Source: Eutypa lata (taxonomy: Eukaryota; Ascomycota; Sordariomycetes; Xylariales; Diatrypaceae). Taken from it: DNA of 64,000 nt. The DNA lies in NCBI GenBank assembly GCA_022661535.1, contig JAKULF010000001.1, forward strand, positions 186,001 to 250,000. The letters are read 5' to 3'. The translations under genes and the position numbers were made by a program. The first letter of the stretch is position 1. Each line of letters starts with the position of its first letter. Of this stretch, positions 36,673 through 48,075 are shown piece after piece. The notes below the pieces were generated by a model. The model was not told where the DNA came from. It did no database searches and was given only the letters and a program-made list of their open reading frames with translations.

Positions 36673-37138
36673 TTCCCGGTAACAAAGCACGCTTGCTCAC
36701 TGGGATGTGTTGAACCCGTTGATTTCAATAATCTGAACTTGGATTTCTGTGTTGATACTTCCAATAGTTTTAACTAAACAATATAACGAACAAGAGATCC
36801 GCAGACCCGCGGAAAACAACGGTGTCCTAATCACTACTTACTTGCTTTACTCTTCAACAAACGCCATAACGACCGGTTTTCGAGACAACTGCATCTTCCA
36901 ACTAACTCCCCTGAAACGAGTAAAAACACCTATAACACGATATCCCCCCTTCACGAAGACTGATTGCCTGCCTGCCTGTGTGTCAAGACCTACTACGCAT
37001 AACTCCTCAACTTGAAACGCCAGTTCCGGCGTTTTTCCCAACCAACCGAATACAACGGAATTAATTAATACAAAAACACAAAAAATTAAAATTTAATTGA
37101 TTCACACATATGCGCACACGGTCTCTCCAGTGTGCTAG
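35330..37138. other. Convergent intergenic region
   Basis: About 1.8 kb between the 3' ends of the Ser/Thr-rich protein gene and the TPX2-like gene. Two exact TACCTAGGTA palindromes lie at 35556-35565 and 36474-36483. A 12-base tandem duplication is at 36529-36551 and a TA/TG microsatellite at 36642-36672. No gene seen. Confidence 0.55.
36642..36672. repeat. Compound (TA)n(TG)n microsatellite
   Basis: About six TA units run straight into about nine TG units. A simple repeat in a non-coding spacer. Confidence 0.9.
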
Positions 37139-39296
37139 TTAAGCGGCGATATCTCGCAGCGAGGAGATCGTCATTCTCTTCTGGGCCTGCTTGGCAGCCC
37201 ACTCGCGGCTCTTCTGGCGTGATTTCTCAGCCGCCTCTTCCCTGGCCAGCTTGGCTAACGCCTCGCGTTCTTTCTTCTCCCGCGCCCGCTCCTCGGAGAA
37301 CGAGCTGTCTTTTTTGTAGATGACCTGGCCCCGGAGACGCTGCTGCTCGAGTTCCTCGGCCGAGAGCATGCTTCGCTTGCTGCTGCCACTGGAGCTAGCA
37401 TGGGACGCGGCTCGGTGAAGGTTGACTGCAGCTGAGGACTCGGCGTGAAGATCCCGGCCGCGGAAATGTGATTCGTTGATTGTGCTAGAGAGCGGTGCCC
37501 GGGCACTGTGGTACAGTTCACCCTTGTTCGAGCGAGCTGGAGTTGGATGATGAATAGCATTTTCAGCTGTAGAAGTCTTGTTCTGTTGACGTGCCCGGCT
37601 AGCAATTGTTTCACGGGGGAAAGAATTAGGAGCAGCACCTGATCGAATTGGTCTCGCCTTGAACTCCCGCCGCTTCCGCTCTTCTTGCTCCTGCGCCCTC
37701 AGTTGAGCTTCATGCTCTTCGCGCTTCCGACGTGAAATAGCCTCACCTGGGAGCTCAAAAGTAGGCAAAGTTGGTGCTCTGGCAGACTTGGTTCGTCGTA
37801 GAGTTGGCGCTTGGGCTGTTGGCTTTGATGCTTGCTCGGCCGCCGCTTGCGTCGCAGCACGGGCTTCCCGTCTCTCTTTCAATCTTCGTGCCGTTGCATC
37901 TCCGGGCAGCTCAAACGATGGGATGGTGAGCGGCTTTGTAGATTTTATAGGCTGCTTTGGCGGGTTAAGACTCGTTGGACGAGTTACAACTGGGTGCTTA
38001 ACAGAAGACGCTTGAGTTAGGGGCCTCTCCTCGCCCCTGACCTTGGGAGAGACCGGGTTAATAAAGGTCATAGACGCCGCCTTGCGTAACGAAGGTGTTC
38101 GCTTAGGTTCGATGGTAGACTTGACCCTGACAGTGGCAGAGCCTGTCTTCAGCATAGTATTGCGCTTTGGCTGCGGTGTTGTAGGCTTGGTTTCACGATT
38201 GCTAGATGCGCTAAGCGCATGTGTTGAGGATTTCTCGGACGTTGATTTCCGCTTCTCTTTGGAGGAAACCCGGTGAAAAAGAGCAGCTTGGTCGAATGCT
38301 TCTAGCTGCTCTTCTAACTTGTCGAGTGCTTCTATAGAGTCCTCTATCTGGGAAAAGCGTCTTGAAGACGACCTCGATGTACTCACGCTCATGGAACTCT
38401 CACGCCCCCCATTATTTTTGACCGAAGATGGAGTAAAACGTATAAGCTCATCTTCTGGAGAAGTGACTAATACTTTCTTTGGTGTGGTCTCCTCTCTGAG
38501 GCCTTCCGTAGGAACCACATTTTCCTGCAATGGAGGTCGCAATTCCATCTTTATCGGCTCCTCATTGTCATCTATGGGAGTGACGAGAAGCACATACGTA
38601 TCGACGGCCGTGTCCTTCATGGGTATCTCTGGTGTGGGTTGCTTCGGGGATGGGAAGAGATTGCAACCAAAGTAGACTTTTTTCACTCTAGCTTGGGTGA
38701 CAGTCGGGGCGTTGGTGCCGTTGGAATTAGCAGTAGATTGTGTGGGAAACCTAACACGTAAGATCCATTCGAATTGCCCGTCGCGGTGTTTTGCAAGCTG
38801 CTCCTCGACTGAGGGGATGTTGCGGGCGGCCTTAGCTAATGAGTGATTTGCGAATTGAGCCACTACCAAGTAATACAAGTTAGTATCATATTAGTGAACT
38901 GATCGCGGAGAAATAATTACCAGGGATCTCGAGACAGTGCTGGGTAGAAGTAGCTAGGTTACTTTCTACTGGCTTCAGCGGATACTGAGATTCACCCTCG
39001 CCTTCGGGAACAGTTTGGAGAGGGTTGAAGGTATCAGGCGCAATGATTGGTCGTGTCAATCGGTGTCTGTACTTGGTCTTGACTGGGTTGAGCTCGTAGT
39101 TCTCGTTTGATACATGGGAGTGAGATTCAATACTGACGGGCGGACTCGTGATTGTCTGGCGGTTTTGCGATTCCGAGACAGGAATTTGACGAAGAGCAGT
39201 GAAGCGATTGTTTGTGGATGTAGCTTCATCTCCTTCTCTCGAGTTCTGGTCGTTGAAGATATTGAATGCGACTTGAGATCCAGAAGCTCTACCCAT
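37139..39296 (-). CDS. Putative TPX2-like (FKARP-motif) microtubule-associated protein
   Basis: Two exons on the minus strand, 39296-38921 and 38862-37139, close in frame to 699 residues. The N-terminal 280 residues hold an unrecognised, partly folded region (FEWILRVRFPT, then KKVYFGCNLFPSP). A long basic, Ser/Pro-rich region follows. Two related motifs then appear about 50 residues apart: FELPGDATARRLKERREAR (about 442) and FELPGEAISRRKREEHEAQ (about 493). The second runs into KRREFKARPI (about 523). F-x-L followed by a charged helix and FKARP is the signature pattern of TPX2-family proteins, which bind microtubules and promote spindle assembly in animals and plants. The C-terminus (640-699) is a highly charged helix. 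The assignment is by motif only; the neighbours Dad2 and shugoshin fit a mitotic role. The ATG is the first in frame; upstream codons include only a GTG. Confidence 0.75.
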
Positions 39297-40195
39297 GTCG
39301 CCTACCACATTTGGATATTAGTTTAGTACACTAATGGACAGGGGTTTCTGAGCAATGAGGAGACGCGATTTAGAAGATGTGGACATAAAAGGCTTAGGAG
39401 GGGGAAATGGACAAGGGGTTTAATGAGTGCTTTGCCATGGATAATTTCGGGACATTTATTAGTTACTGCTATTATCTGTCAATACTTACCGAGAAGTTCG
39501 TAATAAGCACAGGGTTGGTTGTGCACCCGGCGCTTAGTTATAACCAACTAAAATAATTACTTAGATGCGATGTAACTAATTGACAATCGATCGGTTGGTA
39601 TTCCCGAAATCACCTCGAAGAAGTTCGATGGATAGCAAGATGATGCTCTTTGATGGATAGTGAGACAAATGCTGAGAAAGTAAACAAGACGAGACTAAAG
39701 TTAGGTAGGTGGGTGAGGTGGTTATTAGTGGAGGTAGGATTGAGTATCGTGTTTATTGAACTACCTACTAAGTAGGTAGGTAACACCTGCAGTCAAATCA
39801 ACGTCGGACAAGATCGAAGTAACATGAACACCATAAAGCTCCTTCCTTGGAGCTGTTTGCTGTTTGCCATTTGCCATCTGAATCCATGATCAGTGACTAG
39901 ATAGGCACTTAAGCAACCTCCCTGAAGTAGCACCCATTTCTTCCCTAGCAACTGCTGACTAACATATCTGGACGCGTTTTAGCGCGTCTTTCCCCGCCTG
40001 ACCTTACTAGTAGAGGTACAAAGTACAAGTTGGTTCTCTTGGATCGGAAGGTTAGCAATAGAGACTGCTAATAGGGGGAATGACTTGACAGACCAATTAT
40101 AGGATTGCAAAGGCTTGAACTGCCACAAATATAGGCATTTAGTCAAGTCTGGAATCCCTAGTCTTGTTGTCCATTTTAGCTACCGAATTTAGCTA
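39297..40195. other. Intergenic region between TPX2-like gene and dad2
   Basis: About 900 nt, holding the promoter of the TPX2-like gene and the dad2 3' flank. TAGGTAGG words cluster at 39700-39780. No gene seen. Confidence 0.55.
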
Positions 40196-40780
40196 TTATG
40201 ACGTGGCTGTAGTGTCTGGATCCCCCTCTAGAGCACTTTCTGCTTGTGCTTGTAATGATGGTGCATGCTCCGTTGGTATCCGGACCAATGTTTGTGGAAG
40301 GGGTATTGAATCTTCTTGCGAGTCAGATTCGATATCCTGGGCCCCCTTTGGCTTCGGTATCTTGGCTATTAAAATTTCCTGGTCAGCAAGCCTCTCTCTA
40401 ACGACCTTTCAAGTAAGCGCAATAGTTTGACCGTACCTGATGCCATGTTAATGACTTGGAGAACGTTATGCCAGTTCCCTACCACTGTCGCAATAGCTAT
40501 TTCAAATTGTTAGAACATAACACGTTGATTGCCTTGTCGTGAAGAACTGCATACCTTCTGTTCCATCTGAAAGAGTCGCAAGTTTCTGTTCTAGAGCCTC
40601 CATCTGATTCGCTACTGCCGCACTCAGATCTCGTAGCTCTTTAAGGTTCTCTAGCTCCGCCTTCTTCTCGTTGACACGAGCCACCAGAGCAGGCGACTGT
40701 CCAGTTGACTGAGCATTGATATTGGACGTCGTAGATCCTTGGCGCATATGGCCTGACAATGACCTTGAAGAGAAAGCCAT
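40196..40780 (-). CDS. dad2: DASH complex subunit Dad2
   Basis: Three exons on the minus strand, 40780-40555, 40496-40437 and 40365-40196, close in frame to 151 residues. Dad2 is one of the ten subunits of the DASH/Dam1 ring that couples kinetochores to microtubule ends in fungi. The core (about residues 33-75) is a coiled coil with ALVARVNEKKAELENLKEL, the strongly conserved Dad2 segment, followed by LSAAVANQMEALEQKLATL. Exon 2 codes the short conserved end, with VVGNWHNVLQVINMAS. The last 55 residues are acidic, disordered and specific to filamentous forms. The start was set at 40780 because the frame further upstream offers only a TTG. The gene is divergent from shugoshin with a 626-nt shared upstream region. 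Confidence 0.93.
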
Positions 40781-41406
40781 GGTTTGCAAATACCGATTGC
40801 TGCTGCTATTGACCGCAAATGTGACTGGCTATAATAATCCGTGGTCCACTTTCTGAAAAGAACAAGTTGTACAACGTATTGCGTTGCGCTGCTAAGATCA
40901 ATTTAATCCTTAAGTGCTTCTTATTTTCTTAGCAGCTTGCACTCCACACAGATAGGTAATCCAAAAGAGGACCAGAGTGCACTCGATGCGTATGTAGGTA
41001 TGTTTTAGCCTCGATAGTATTGGGCCTATTTCTCGTTTCTTAAGGAGTTTCTGGTTCCACGTGTGATGACGGAGGTGGGGGTTGCCAACGAAGCGACAGG
41101 TTAAGGGAATAGCTAAATTGGCACTATACCCTTTTTAGAAGTTTGTTGACATTGGAAACTTATTCCCTAGCAACTTGCCCCAACCCATTCAAAAACTTTC
41201 CTTCATTCACACCACACCGCTTCACGTAGGGTATACAACTGGAGAACACATCATCTTGACTTTGCTGCTATATGCAATTTTAGTCTGCTTTTGGTGCAGT
41301 ATAACTCTCTTTGCACACATACTTAACCTAATCAAAACAAAACTTGTTTATCAAGCCAATACAACGCCGAGTTCACGAGATCCGCTATATTGATGCGTCT
41401 TCCACA
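40781..41406. promoter_or_regulatory. Divergent promoter region of dad2 and sgo1
   Basis: 626 nt between the start codons of two centromere/kinetochore genes. An ACGTG-containing CCACGTGTG element sits near 41057-41065, and the stretch from 41160 is CT/CA-rich. A shared upstream region allows joint cell-cycle control, but I cannot name a confirmed site such as an MCB box. Confidence 0.4.
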
Positions 41407-43868
41407 ATGGCACGACTAAACGAGCCTTTGGTGCCAACAGACAGCATAGATATATGTAAGTACTAACTCCAGATGATGAGCCCCAACATATCTGACAGCG
41501 CGCCATAACCTCAGTGCGTCGAAAGTTTCTACGTCAGAACAGAGATATCGCCAGAATAAATTCAACACAGTCGTTGCGCATCCGAAGCTTAGAGAATGAA
41601 TGCGCTCGAATGCTCTCCGAGAATCTTGACCTACGGGGGCAGATCCTCCGTCTTGAGACAGAACTACAAGACAATAGAGCACAGAGGGTCGCCGACCACG
41701 CGCTCGCGATTAAGGAGAAGATGGAAGCCCAGCTGGTCGAGTGGGGGACTATGTTAGCCGGATTGGGCCATGAACCAATTCCACGACACCGCTCGCCGCG
41801 TGCGGCAAAGAAGGCGAAGAGAACTAGTATCGGTTATAGCAGTGCTCAGTGGAGACGAAGGGACTCTATAGACTTAGAGGCCCTTGCACTTCACGAGGGC
41901 AGATTACCCCCTATCTGGGAAGCAAAATCATATCCTCGCGAGACATTAAAGTAGGTTGCATTGATGCCCAACTATAACGAAAGGGGAATACTGACACACA
42001 TTTCCCCTTCTAGTCGTGAAGAAATCCTCGCGATATGCTCTGAGGCCGCGGATAACACAGACTCTCCCGATCTTGGGCCACCACCCGTCTCACGCTTCGT
42101 TGACGAGGATCCGGTTAAGATCGATTTGCCTGTGAGGGCAACTACAGATAACTCAGAACCATCCACCCTCGCCGAGTCAGCCACGGATCCCATCATACGA
42201 CCAACATCGACTGTACCCGCTGTCAAGAAATTTGAAGATGTGGTAGCGAAAGAATCCCAAACTATGAAATCCGAGCAGTCAGCTAAGAAGGAGCCCAAGG
42301 CTCATATTGAGAAGAAGGCTGAACCAAGAACCACTGAACCCACACCTGTTGCTGAGCCTGAGGCTCCTGCTCAAACAGTTAAGCCCAGTTTGAAGAGGAA
42401 GTCTAGGGAGGAGGAAGAGGTTGCCGAGGGCCGTGTGACGAAACCCCTAGTTCAAATTTCCGCCGCACCCGTGGCAGCCCAGCCTCAGAAGCCCGCGGTC
42501 TTCAAAGACCGACCGGTCAACAGACCCATCAAAGAGCTACCATCACTTAAAAAGGATGGGCGAGGCAGACCAAAGAACGTCGCGGCCACAACAGGAGCCC
42601 AAAGGAAGCCCCTAGGAGCGAAGACCACGAACGAGAATCTCAGCTCTCCAAAGAAGGCGACCACGAAGCCAAATGTGGTCGATGAAGTGAATAAGGCAAA
42701 ATCTGACGCGAAGCGCGACGAGCACACCAAGAACCGCGCGGAAGCCAGGAAAGAGAAGGGGAGGAAAGAAGCACCAGCAGTGATCGACATCCCGGCTTCC
42801 ATTCCCGAACCAGCCTCAGCATCACCAGTACCCATTGACATTGAGCCGACTCCTTCAAGCCAAGCGGAAGCACCAGCACCGCAGGAGCGCGAGTCCGAAC
42901 CCAAAGCAAGACTATCAGCCACGCCAGCACCAGCGTCGCCGACGCCCACGCCGTTGCGGGAGGAGGTACGCGACACGCCGCCGCCGCTGGACATCTCGTC
43001 GCGGGGCGAGACGACGCGGGGCAGCCGGCGCACGCGGATGACGGTCAGCTACGCGGAGCCGAACCTACGCGACAAGATGCGGCGGCCTACTAAGCAGCTG
43101 TTCGACGCGGTGGCGGGCGAGGGTAAGAACCAGATGCAACGGCGGGCTAGCAGCCAGTCCGCGAAGAGTAGTAATGACCTGCCCACCCCGGCTTCCTCCG
43201 TGGCTCCCTCTTCTGTTTCTTCGTCGGCAACAGTGAAGGCAGGAGGAAGAGGACGAGGAGGGGAGGAGGTCAGGATGGCACTTTCGGAAATGCCGGCTAG
43301 TCCCCTGGCCCAGAAGACCGCTACTCGCGTCTCATCGACTGTTGTGATGGAGCCCGAGGGCACAAGCAAAGGTACTGCTGTTGCCAACTCTACCATGGGA
43401 CCACCGCCACCGCCATCATCGAAGTCCACAAACCGCCGCCTAGACGAGATCGCGGCACGCGAGGCCGAGGTTGCCAAGATGTTCGACGGACCAGACGACA
43501 CCTACGAGATCCGGGATGGGCTGTCGCCTCGGAGGGGGGATACGACAACGACAACGGCATCGTCCTCACGCAGCGGGAGAACTAGACGTCTCTCGTCCAT
43601 GGCGCGGGAAGACCACGACGCAGGGGCCACCGCCACCACCGCCGCCAGGAACGGGGCCAGCAGCAACAGCAGGAAGAGGGCCTCTATGATGGCGATCAGC
43701 AAATCCAAGATGGGGGTCAACGATGACCCGGAGGTCGCCGCCACAGGGCACGACAGCAGCTCGCTGGAAGGGGATAGCGCCCTCACCGCGAGCTCTACGG
43801 ACCCTGCCGATGGATCAGCAGCGAGGGAGAGGGCGGCGTCTACACGGCGCAGGAGCATGATGTTATGA
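41407..43868 (+). CDS. sgo1: Shugoshin (centromeric cohesin protector)
   Basis: Three exons, 41407-41455, 41515-41950 and 42014-43868, close in frame to 779 residues. Shugoshin recruits PP2A to centromeres to protect cohesin and helps sense kinetochore tension. The N-terminal coiled coil (about residues 17-75) starts with LRRKFLRQNRDIARINSTQSLRIRSLENE, split into its typical shugoshin parts, and should form the PP2A-binding dimer. SREEILAI lies near residue 165. A long Pro/Ala/Lys-rich disordered middle follows. The basic shugoshin C-terminal motif is present around residues 500-520 (TVSYAEPNLRDKMRRPT), which in other fungi reads phosphorylated H2A. The remaining 250 residues are low in complexity and richer in GC than the 5' half. 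The gene is divergent from dad2. Confidence 0.93.
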
Positions 43869-44379
43869 GTTATTACTTGATTTTTTTGTTGTTGGGCTAC
43901 TCGTTCTACTTCCCTTTTCCACGGCTAACCGACTGATGAGAAGAGAGAGGGTCGCATGGCGTTTTTGGTAACATTGCCTTTTCTTCTTCCCTGGTTCCTT
44001 TTCTGTCGCTGGATTCAAAAAAAGACCGCCTCACGTGTAATTATCAGGATTCTCCTTTTGTGTGTTTTGCATCTGTCTGGGAGAAGGGAGAGAAAAAACT
44101 TCTGGAGCAGATTGTATAGTTTGTTTTGATTGGGTTTCTTCCTACTCGTATTCATAGCGTTGGAGTACCTCGTACCCAGGATACCAATTATATGCCTTGT
44201 TTTAATTTCGTCCACACAGCTGGCCAAAATATTTTATGGTTGTTTCGTGCTATGATACTCTCCTTCCTAGAGTTTCTCGCCCATTATTAACTAGGGGATC
44301 ACTTGGTGTTAAACCCCTAGCTCTAAATCCATGGTGTCCCAAAAGCACCTGTAATGATTCATGCGTCCCTCTATATCTA
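43869..44379. other. Convergent intergenic region between sgo1 and vps29
   Basis: About 510 nt between two 3' ends; T-rich with no coding signal. It should contain both 3' UTRs. Confidence 0.55.
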
Positions 44380-45317
44380 TCATGACGAGCCTCCTGTCGG
44401 TTCGACCGGTTTCGTATAAGTCACCTTCTCCACCGCCACGTTCTCAACTCCCTTTTCATCTTTTCTTAGCTGGTAGACGTAGAGCGTGAGGGATATTCCT
44501 TGGACCTGTGCAGATTGTAATCAGTCATCGGCCTCTAAGCATAGTCAAAAATTCACATTCCCAGGAGGTGTTATTTCCTTCTCCCATAGGTTCCACGTAT
44601 GTATATATATATATACACATTCAATGCTTCTCTCCCAGAGAAGAAGGAGAAGCCGCAGTACCAGCCGCCCCAAGGACAGCAAACAAACAAACTTACATCC
44701 ATCAGGCAAAAGCTAGGGACCATCTCCTCGTCGGGCTTGTCCTTGGCGAGCCAGCCGGTGGTCATGGCGCCGGTGGCGCTGCCGGGGTTGACGAAGAACT
44801 TGTCCATGTACTCGAAGGCGTCGAAGCGGTGGGTGCCGCCGTAGCAGAGGACGTCGACGTCGAGCTTGTGGGCCTCGGCGAGCAGCAGGTCGGGCTCGGT
44901 GGACACGAGCGTGAAGCCCTCGACGAAGCCGACGCGCAGCGACCCGTGCGTCACCACCTGCGACAGCGGCAGCGACGTCGCCTCCACGTCGAACCGCCCC
45001 TTCACGATCTTCAGGTCCGGCGCGATCGACCGCAGGTACTCGTACGTGTGCCGGTCCGTCAGGTTGCCCAGGCACAGCGTCTGCCCGATCTTGCCCGGCG
45101 AGAGGAGCTTCTTGAACTGTTGTGTGTGGCGGGGAATGTTAACCTAACCTGACTTGACCTAACCTAACCTGACCTAACCTGACCTAACCCAGAAGAAGAG
45201 AACAGGTATATATATTATGTGCTGGATATGGAATGACTAGAGGCGCACCTTGGGCGGTATGTCGAGGGCTCGGTCCGGAATGTGTAGGTCCCCGATGACG
45301 AGGATGAGGAATGCCAT
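44380..45317 (-). CDS. vps29: Retromer subunit Vps29
   Basis: Three exons on the minus strand, 45317-45249, 45116-44697 and 44505-44380, close in frame to 204 residues. Vps29 belongs to the retromer core (with Vps26 and Vps35) that returns receptors from endosomes to the Golgi. The fold is a metallophosphoesterase: VIGDLHIPDRA at the start, KLLSPGKIGQTLCLGNLTD, then FDAFEYMDKFFVNPGSATGA. Several metal-site motifs are altered: the usual GHTH reads GGTH and GDFDE reads GRFDV. This agrees with Vps29 acting as a scaffold rather than an enzyme. Intron 1 begins with an unusual donor (GTGCGC) and contains a run of CCTAAC/CCTGAC repeats. The start is the first ATG in frame. Confidence 0.94.
45141..45190. 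repeat. Telomere-like CCTAAC/CCTGAC repeat inside vps29 intron 1
   Basis: About nine tandem five- and six-base units alternating CCTAA and CCTGA, within the first intron of vps29. The units resemble one strand of telomere repeats but are degenerate and inside a gene, so this is an internal simple repeat. Confidence 0.8.
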
Positions 45318-45407
45318 CGTGGGTGGTATATGAACGGAGCCTTCTTCGTGTAGTAGGTTTCTGGAGGTATATCGACTTCCTGCGTGAGGATGGGAGCGCC
45401 TAGTACT

Positions 45408-45439
<32 letters not shown>

Positions 45440-46471
45440 TGGATAGTCTGCCTAGTCGCAAGACAGTTTATAGGGCGGTGACTGCTTATTGGAGGTTCCG
45501 ATTCGAATCACATGCGACTATTAGTACATCGGTTCGGTCTAAGGAGAGGTTAGGCAACACAATTGTTAAAATATGAAGGCAGAGTTCGGAATTCACTGAC
45601 GTATCACTGTAGATCGAGTGAGGATTAATTGAGGTCATAGCCCCTCGATAATGCGCTGCGTATGAATGTTCGTTCAAGCTCCAGCCAAGCTAGAGGCTAG
45701 AGGCTAGAGCATAGCAGGCTAACGTATTCCATGCCTAGGCCCCCTGCTAAGAATAGACAGGGGATCACTAATGAGTGGACCTCAATAGCCTTGCCTACTG
45801 TGCGTAGGTTAGGTACTTACCTACCTACCTAATATCACCGCCTACGTACATACCTGTACAATACGTGCATACCTTCAATGGCATTTACGTTGGTAGATAT
45901 TCATACATATGTAGGTAATTCCTTTCGCATTAGCTCTATGCGTACCAATTGAATTCATCAGAATAGAACTTAGAAAAGTTCCAATGTAGGAGGTAGCCAA
46001 GCTATGTAGGCTGATAGGGGTTGGTTGTTTCAATTATATACTTAGGTAGCTGTATACCTAACTATAAGTCTAACATTTGAATCGTGACAAATAACTGCGA
46101 CACCGCTGGTTTATTAAGCCGGTTTCCCGCGGAATTGGTTTGAGTTACCGATCTCCAATGGGTAGACTATTTTATGTATTCCCATCTTGAAGAGTTGTAA
46201 AGAGAGATCTTGTGTCCGGGGAAATCCTTCTAAAATATTCAATCACACCAATCAAACCGATCCAATTTAAAAACGAACTTCTTTTCCAAGCTCCAAAGGA
46301 AGGACGCTACTCCAGCAGCAGGCAGCAAGACCTCTGAGAGACAACTAACTTCCCCTCACCAGCTAAAGCACCACCTCTGTGTGCTCTTCAATCACTCTGG
46401 CTTGCATTCGGAGGGTTCCGCGAGCACTGCTCGCCGCCGGCGTCGGTCGTCCCAGCACTATCCGAGGTATC
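45318..46471. promoter_or_regulatory. Divergent upstream region of vps29 and the aminotransferase
   Basis: 1.15 kb between two divergent start codons. A perfect (GTC)10 run lies at 45408-45437, about 90 nt upstream of the vps29 start. ACCTA words are dense at 45805-45835. The frame of the aminotransferase extends upstream of 46472 without an ATG. Confidence 0.5.
45408..45437. repeat. (GTC)n microsatellite
   Basis: Ten perfect GTC units upstream of vps29, probably in its promoter or 5' UTR. The same trinucleotide type forms the poly-Asp tail codons of the histidine kinase gene. Confidence 0.9.
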
Positions 46472-48075
46472 ATGACCCCACCACGCTCTATCATTGACAA
46501 CCCCGCGTTGGCATCATCCCGAATCGGTCTCCTCTCAGGACATCTCACTGCCGGTTCATCTTCAAATAACAACACCATTTCTCTTCCTGCAATCCAGAAT
46601 CGTACATTTTCATCATCTAAATCTAGCAAAATGTCCTCCCAACCTGAGCACCCCGCATTGCTCATCCCGGGCCCCATTGAGTTTGACGATGATGTCCTAC
46701 AGTCGATGAGCCATTTCAGGTTTGTCTTCCGCTTTCGCCTTTCCCCCTTTTTTAGTAGGCAGATGCATAGACTTTAGGGTACAAGTACGAGCGCATATAT
46801 AGTTATGGCGCAAATGTACATAGCATATCACTATTAAATGTATCGGGGGGGATGTTCTCCTTTGATCTACTTCCGCTAATCTGTCACTGGCAGCGAGTCG
46901 CATGTAGGCCCTGGTTTTGTAGCAACCTTCGGAGACACTTTGTCTATGCTGCGAAAACTATTCCAAACCACTTCGCCGTCTTCTCAGCCGTTTATCATCT
47001 CCGGCTCCGGAACCCTTGGTTGGGACCTTGTCGCAGCTAACCTCGCCGAGCCCGGTGAAAATGTCCTCGTTCTCAGCACTGGCTACTTCGGCGACGGTTT
47101 CGCGGATTGCTTCCGAGTCTACGGCGCAAACGTCGACCAGCTCACCGCCCCAGTCGGTAGCCGCCCGCAGTTACCCGAAATCGAAGCCGCCCTAAAGAGC
47201 AAGAAGTATAAGGTCATCACGGTCACTCACGTCGATACCTCGACCGGTGTCCTGAGCGAACTCCAGAAGCTATCTGAGCTAGTCAAGAGTGTCTCGCCGG
47301 AAACTCTGCTCATTGTTGATGGTGTATGCAGTGTAGCTTGTGAAGAGATTGCGTTTGACGCCTGGAATATTGATGGTGTGGTGACTGCCAGCCAGAAAGC
47401 CATCGGGTGCCCGGCCGGATTGTCGATATCCATGTTCAGTGGGAAGGCCATTGATACCTTCAAGGCAAGGAAGAGCCCACCAGCCTCCTACTTCGCGTCG
47501 ATAAAGAACTGGTTGCCTAGTATGTCCAACAGATTTGCTTGTGCCTCATATTTTAGTCGGATACTGACAAGAACTAGTTATGCAAAACTACGAGGCTAAA
47601 AAGCCGTCTTACTTTGCAACCCCGTCCCCGCAACTGATCCACGCATTGCACACAGCTCTAACCCAGATTCTCGCCAAACCGCTTTCCGAAAGATTTGCCA
47701 AACACAAAGAGGTGTCGGACAGGATCAAGAAGGCTGTGACCGACTTAGGCTTGAAACAAGTTGCCAGCAACCCTGACGACCAAGCTCACGGCATGACAGC
47801 CATTTATCTCCCTGAGACCATTAAGGCTACTGATATACTACCGAGGTTGGCGAAAAATGGCATCATCTGGGCAGGAGGTATCCACAAGGAGATCGCACCA
47901 AAATATGTGCGATTCGGACACATGGGTGTCAGCGTGGTATGTTTTTCTATCCCTCAGATTCTAGATCGACATAAGAAACTGACCATTCTAGACTGATCCA
48001 TCAAGAACCGATATCGACCGAGCCATCGATGCTTTGAAGGGGGGTTTAGCTGAATGTGGTTACCAGAAGGCATAG
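46472..48075 (+). CDS. agx1: Alanine-glyoxylate / serine-pyruvate aminotransferase
   Basis: Four exons, 46472-46719, 46894-47519, 47578-47936 and 47992-48075, close in frame to 438 residues. It is a class V PLP-dependent enzyme that turns glyoxylate and alanine into glycine and pyruvate. The domain start LLIPGPIEFDDDVL, then HVGPGFVATFGD, GSGTLGWDLVAANL and the PLP lysine K251 in TASQKAIGCPAGLS are diagnostic. The first 53 residues are basic, Ser-rich and almost free of acid, ending RTFSSSKSSK; this looks like a mitochondrial presequence. A second in-frame ATG at 46631 starts directly before the conserved enzyme, so two forms (mitochondrial and cytosolic) are possible. The C-terminus ends YQKA, not a peroxisomal SKL. 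Confidence 0.95.

Noticed and set aside
45141..45190. CCTAAC repeat read as a chromosome end
   Set aside because: It is only about 50 bases, degenerate, and inside an intron of a well-formed gene, so not a telomere.
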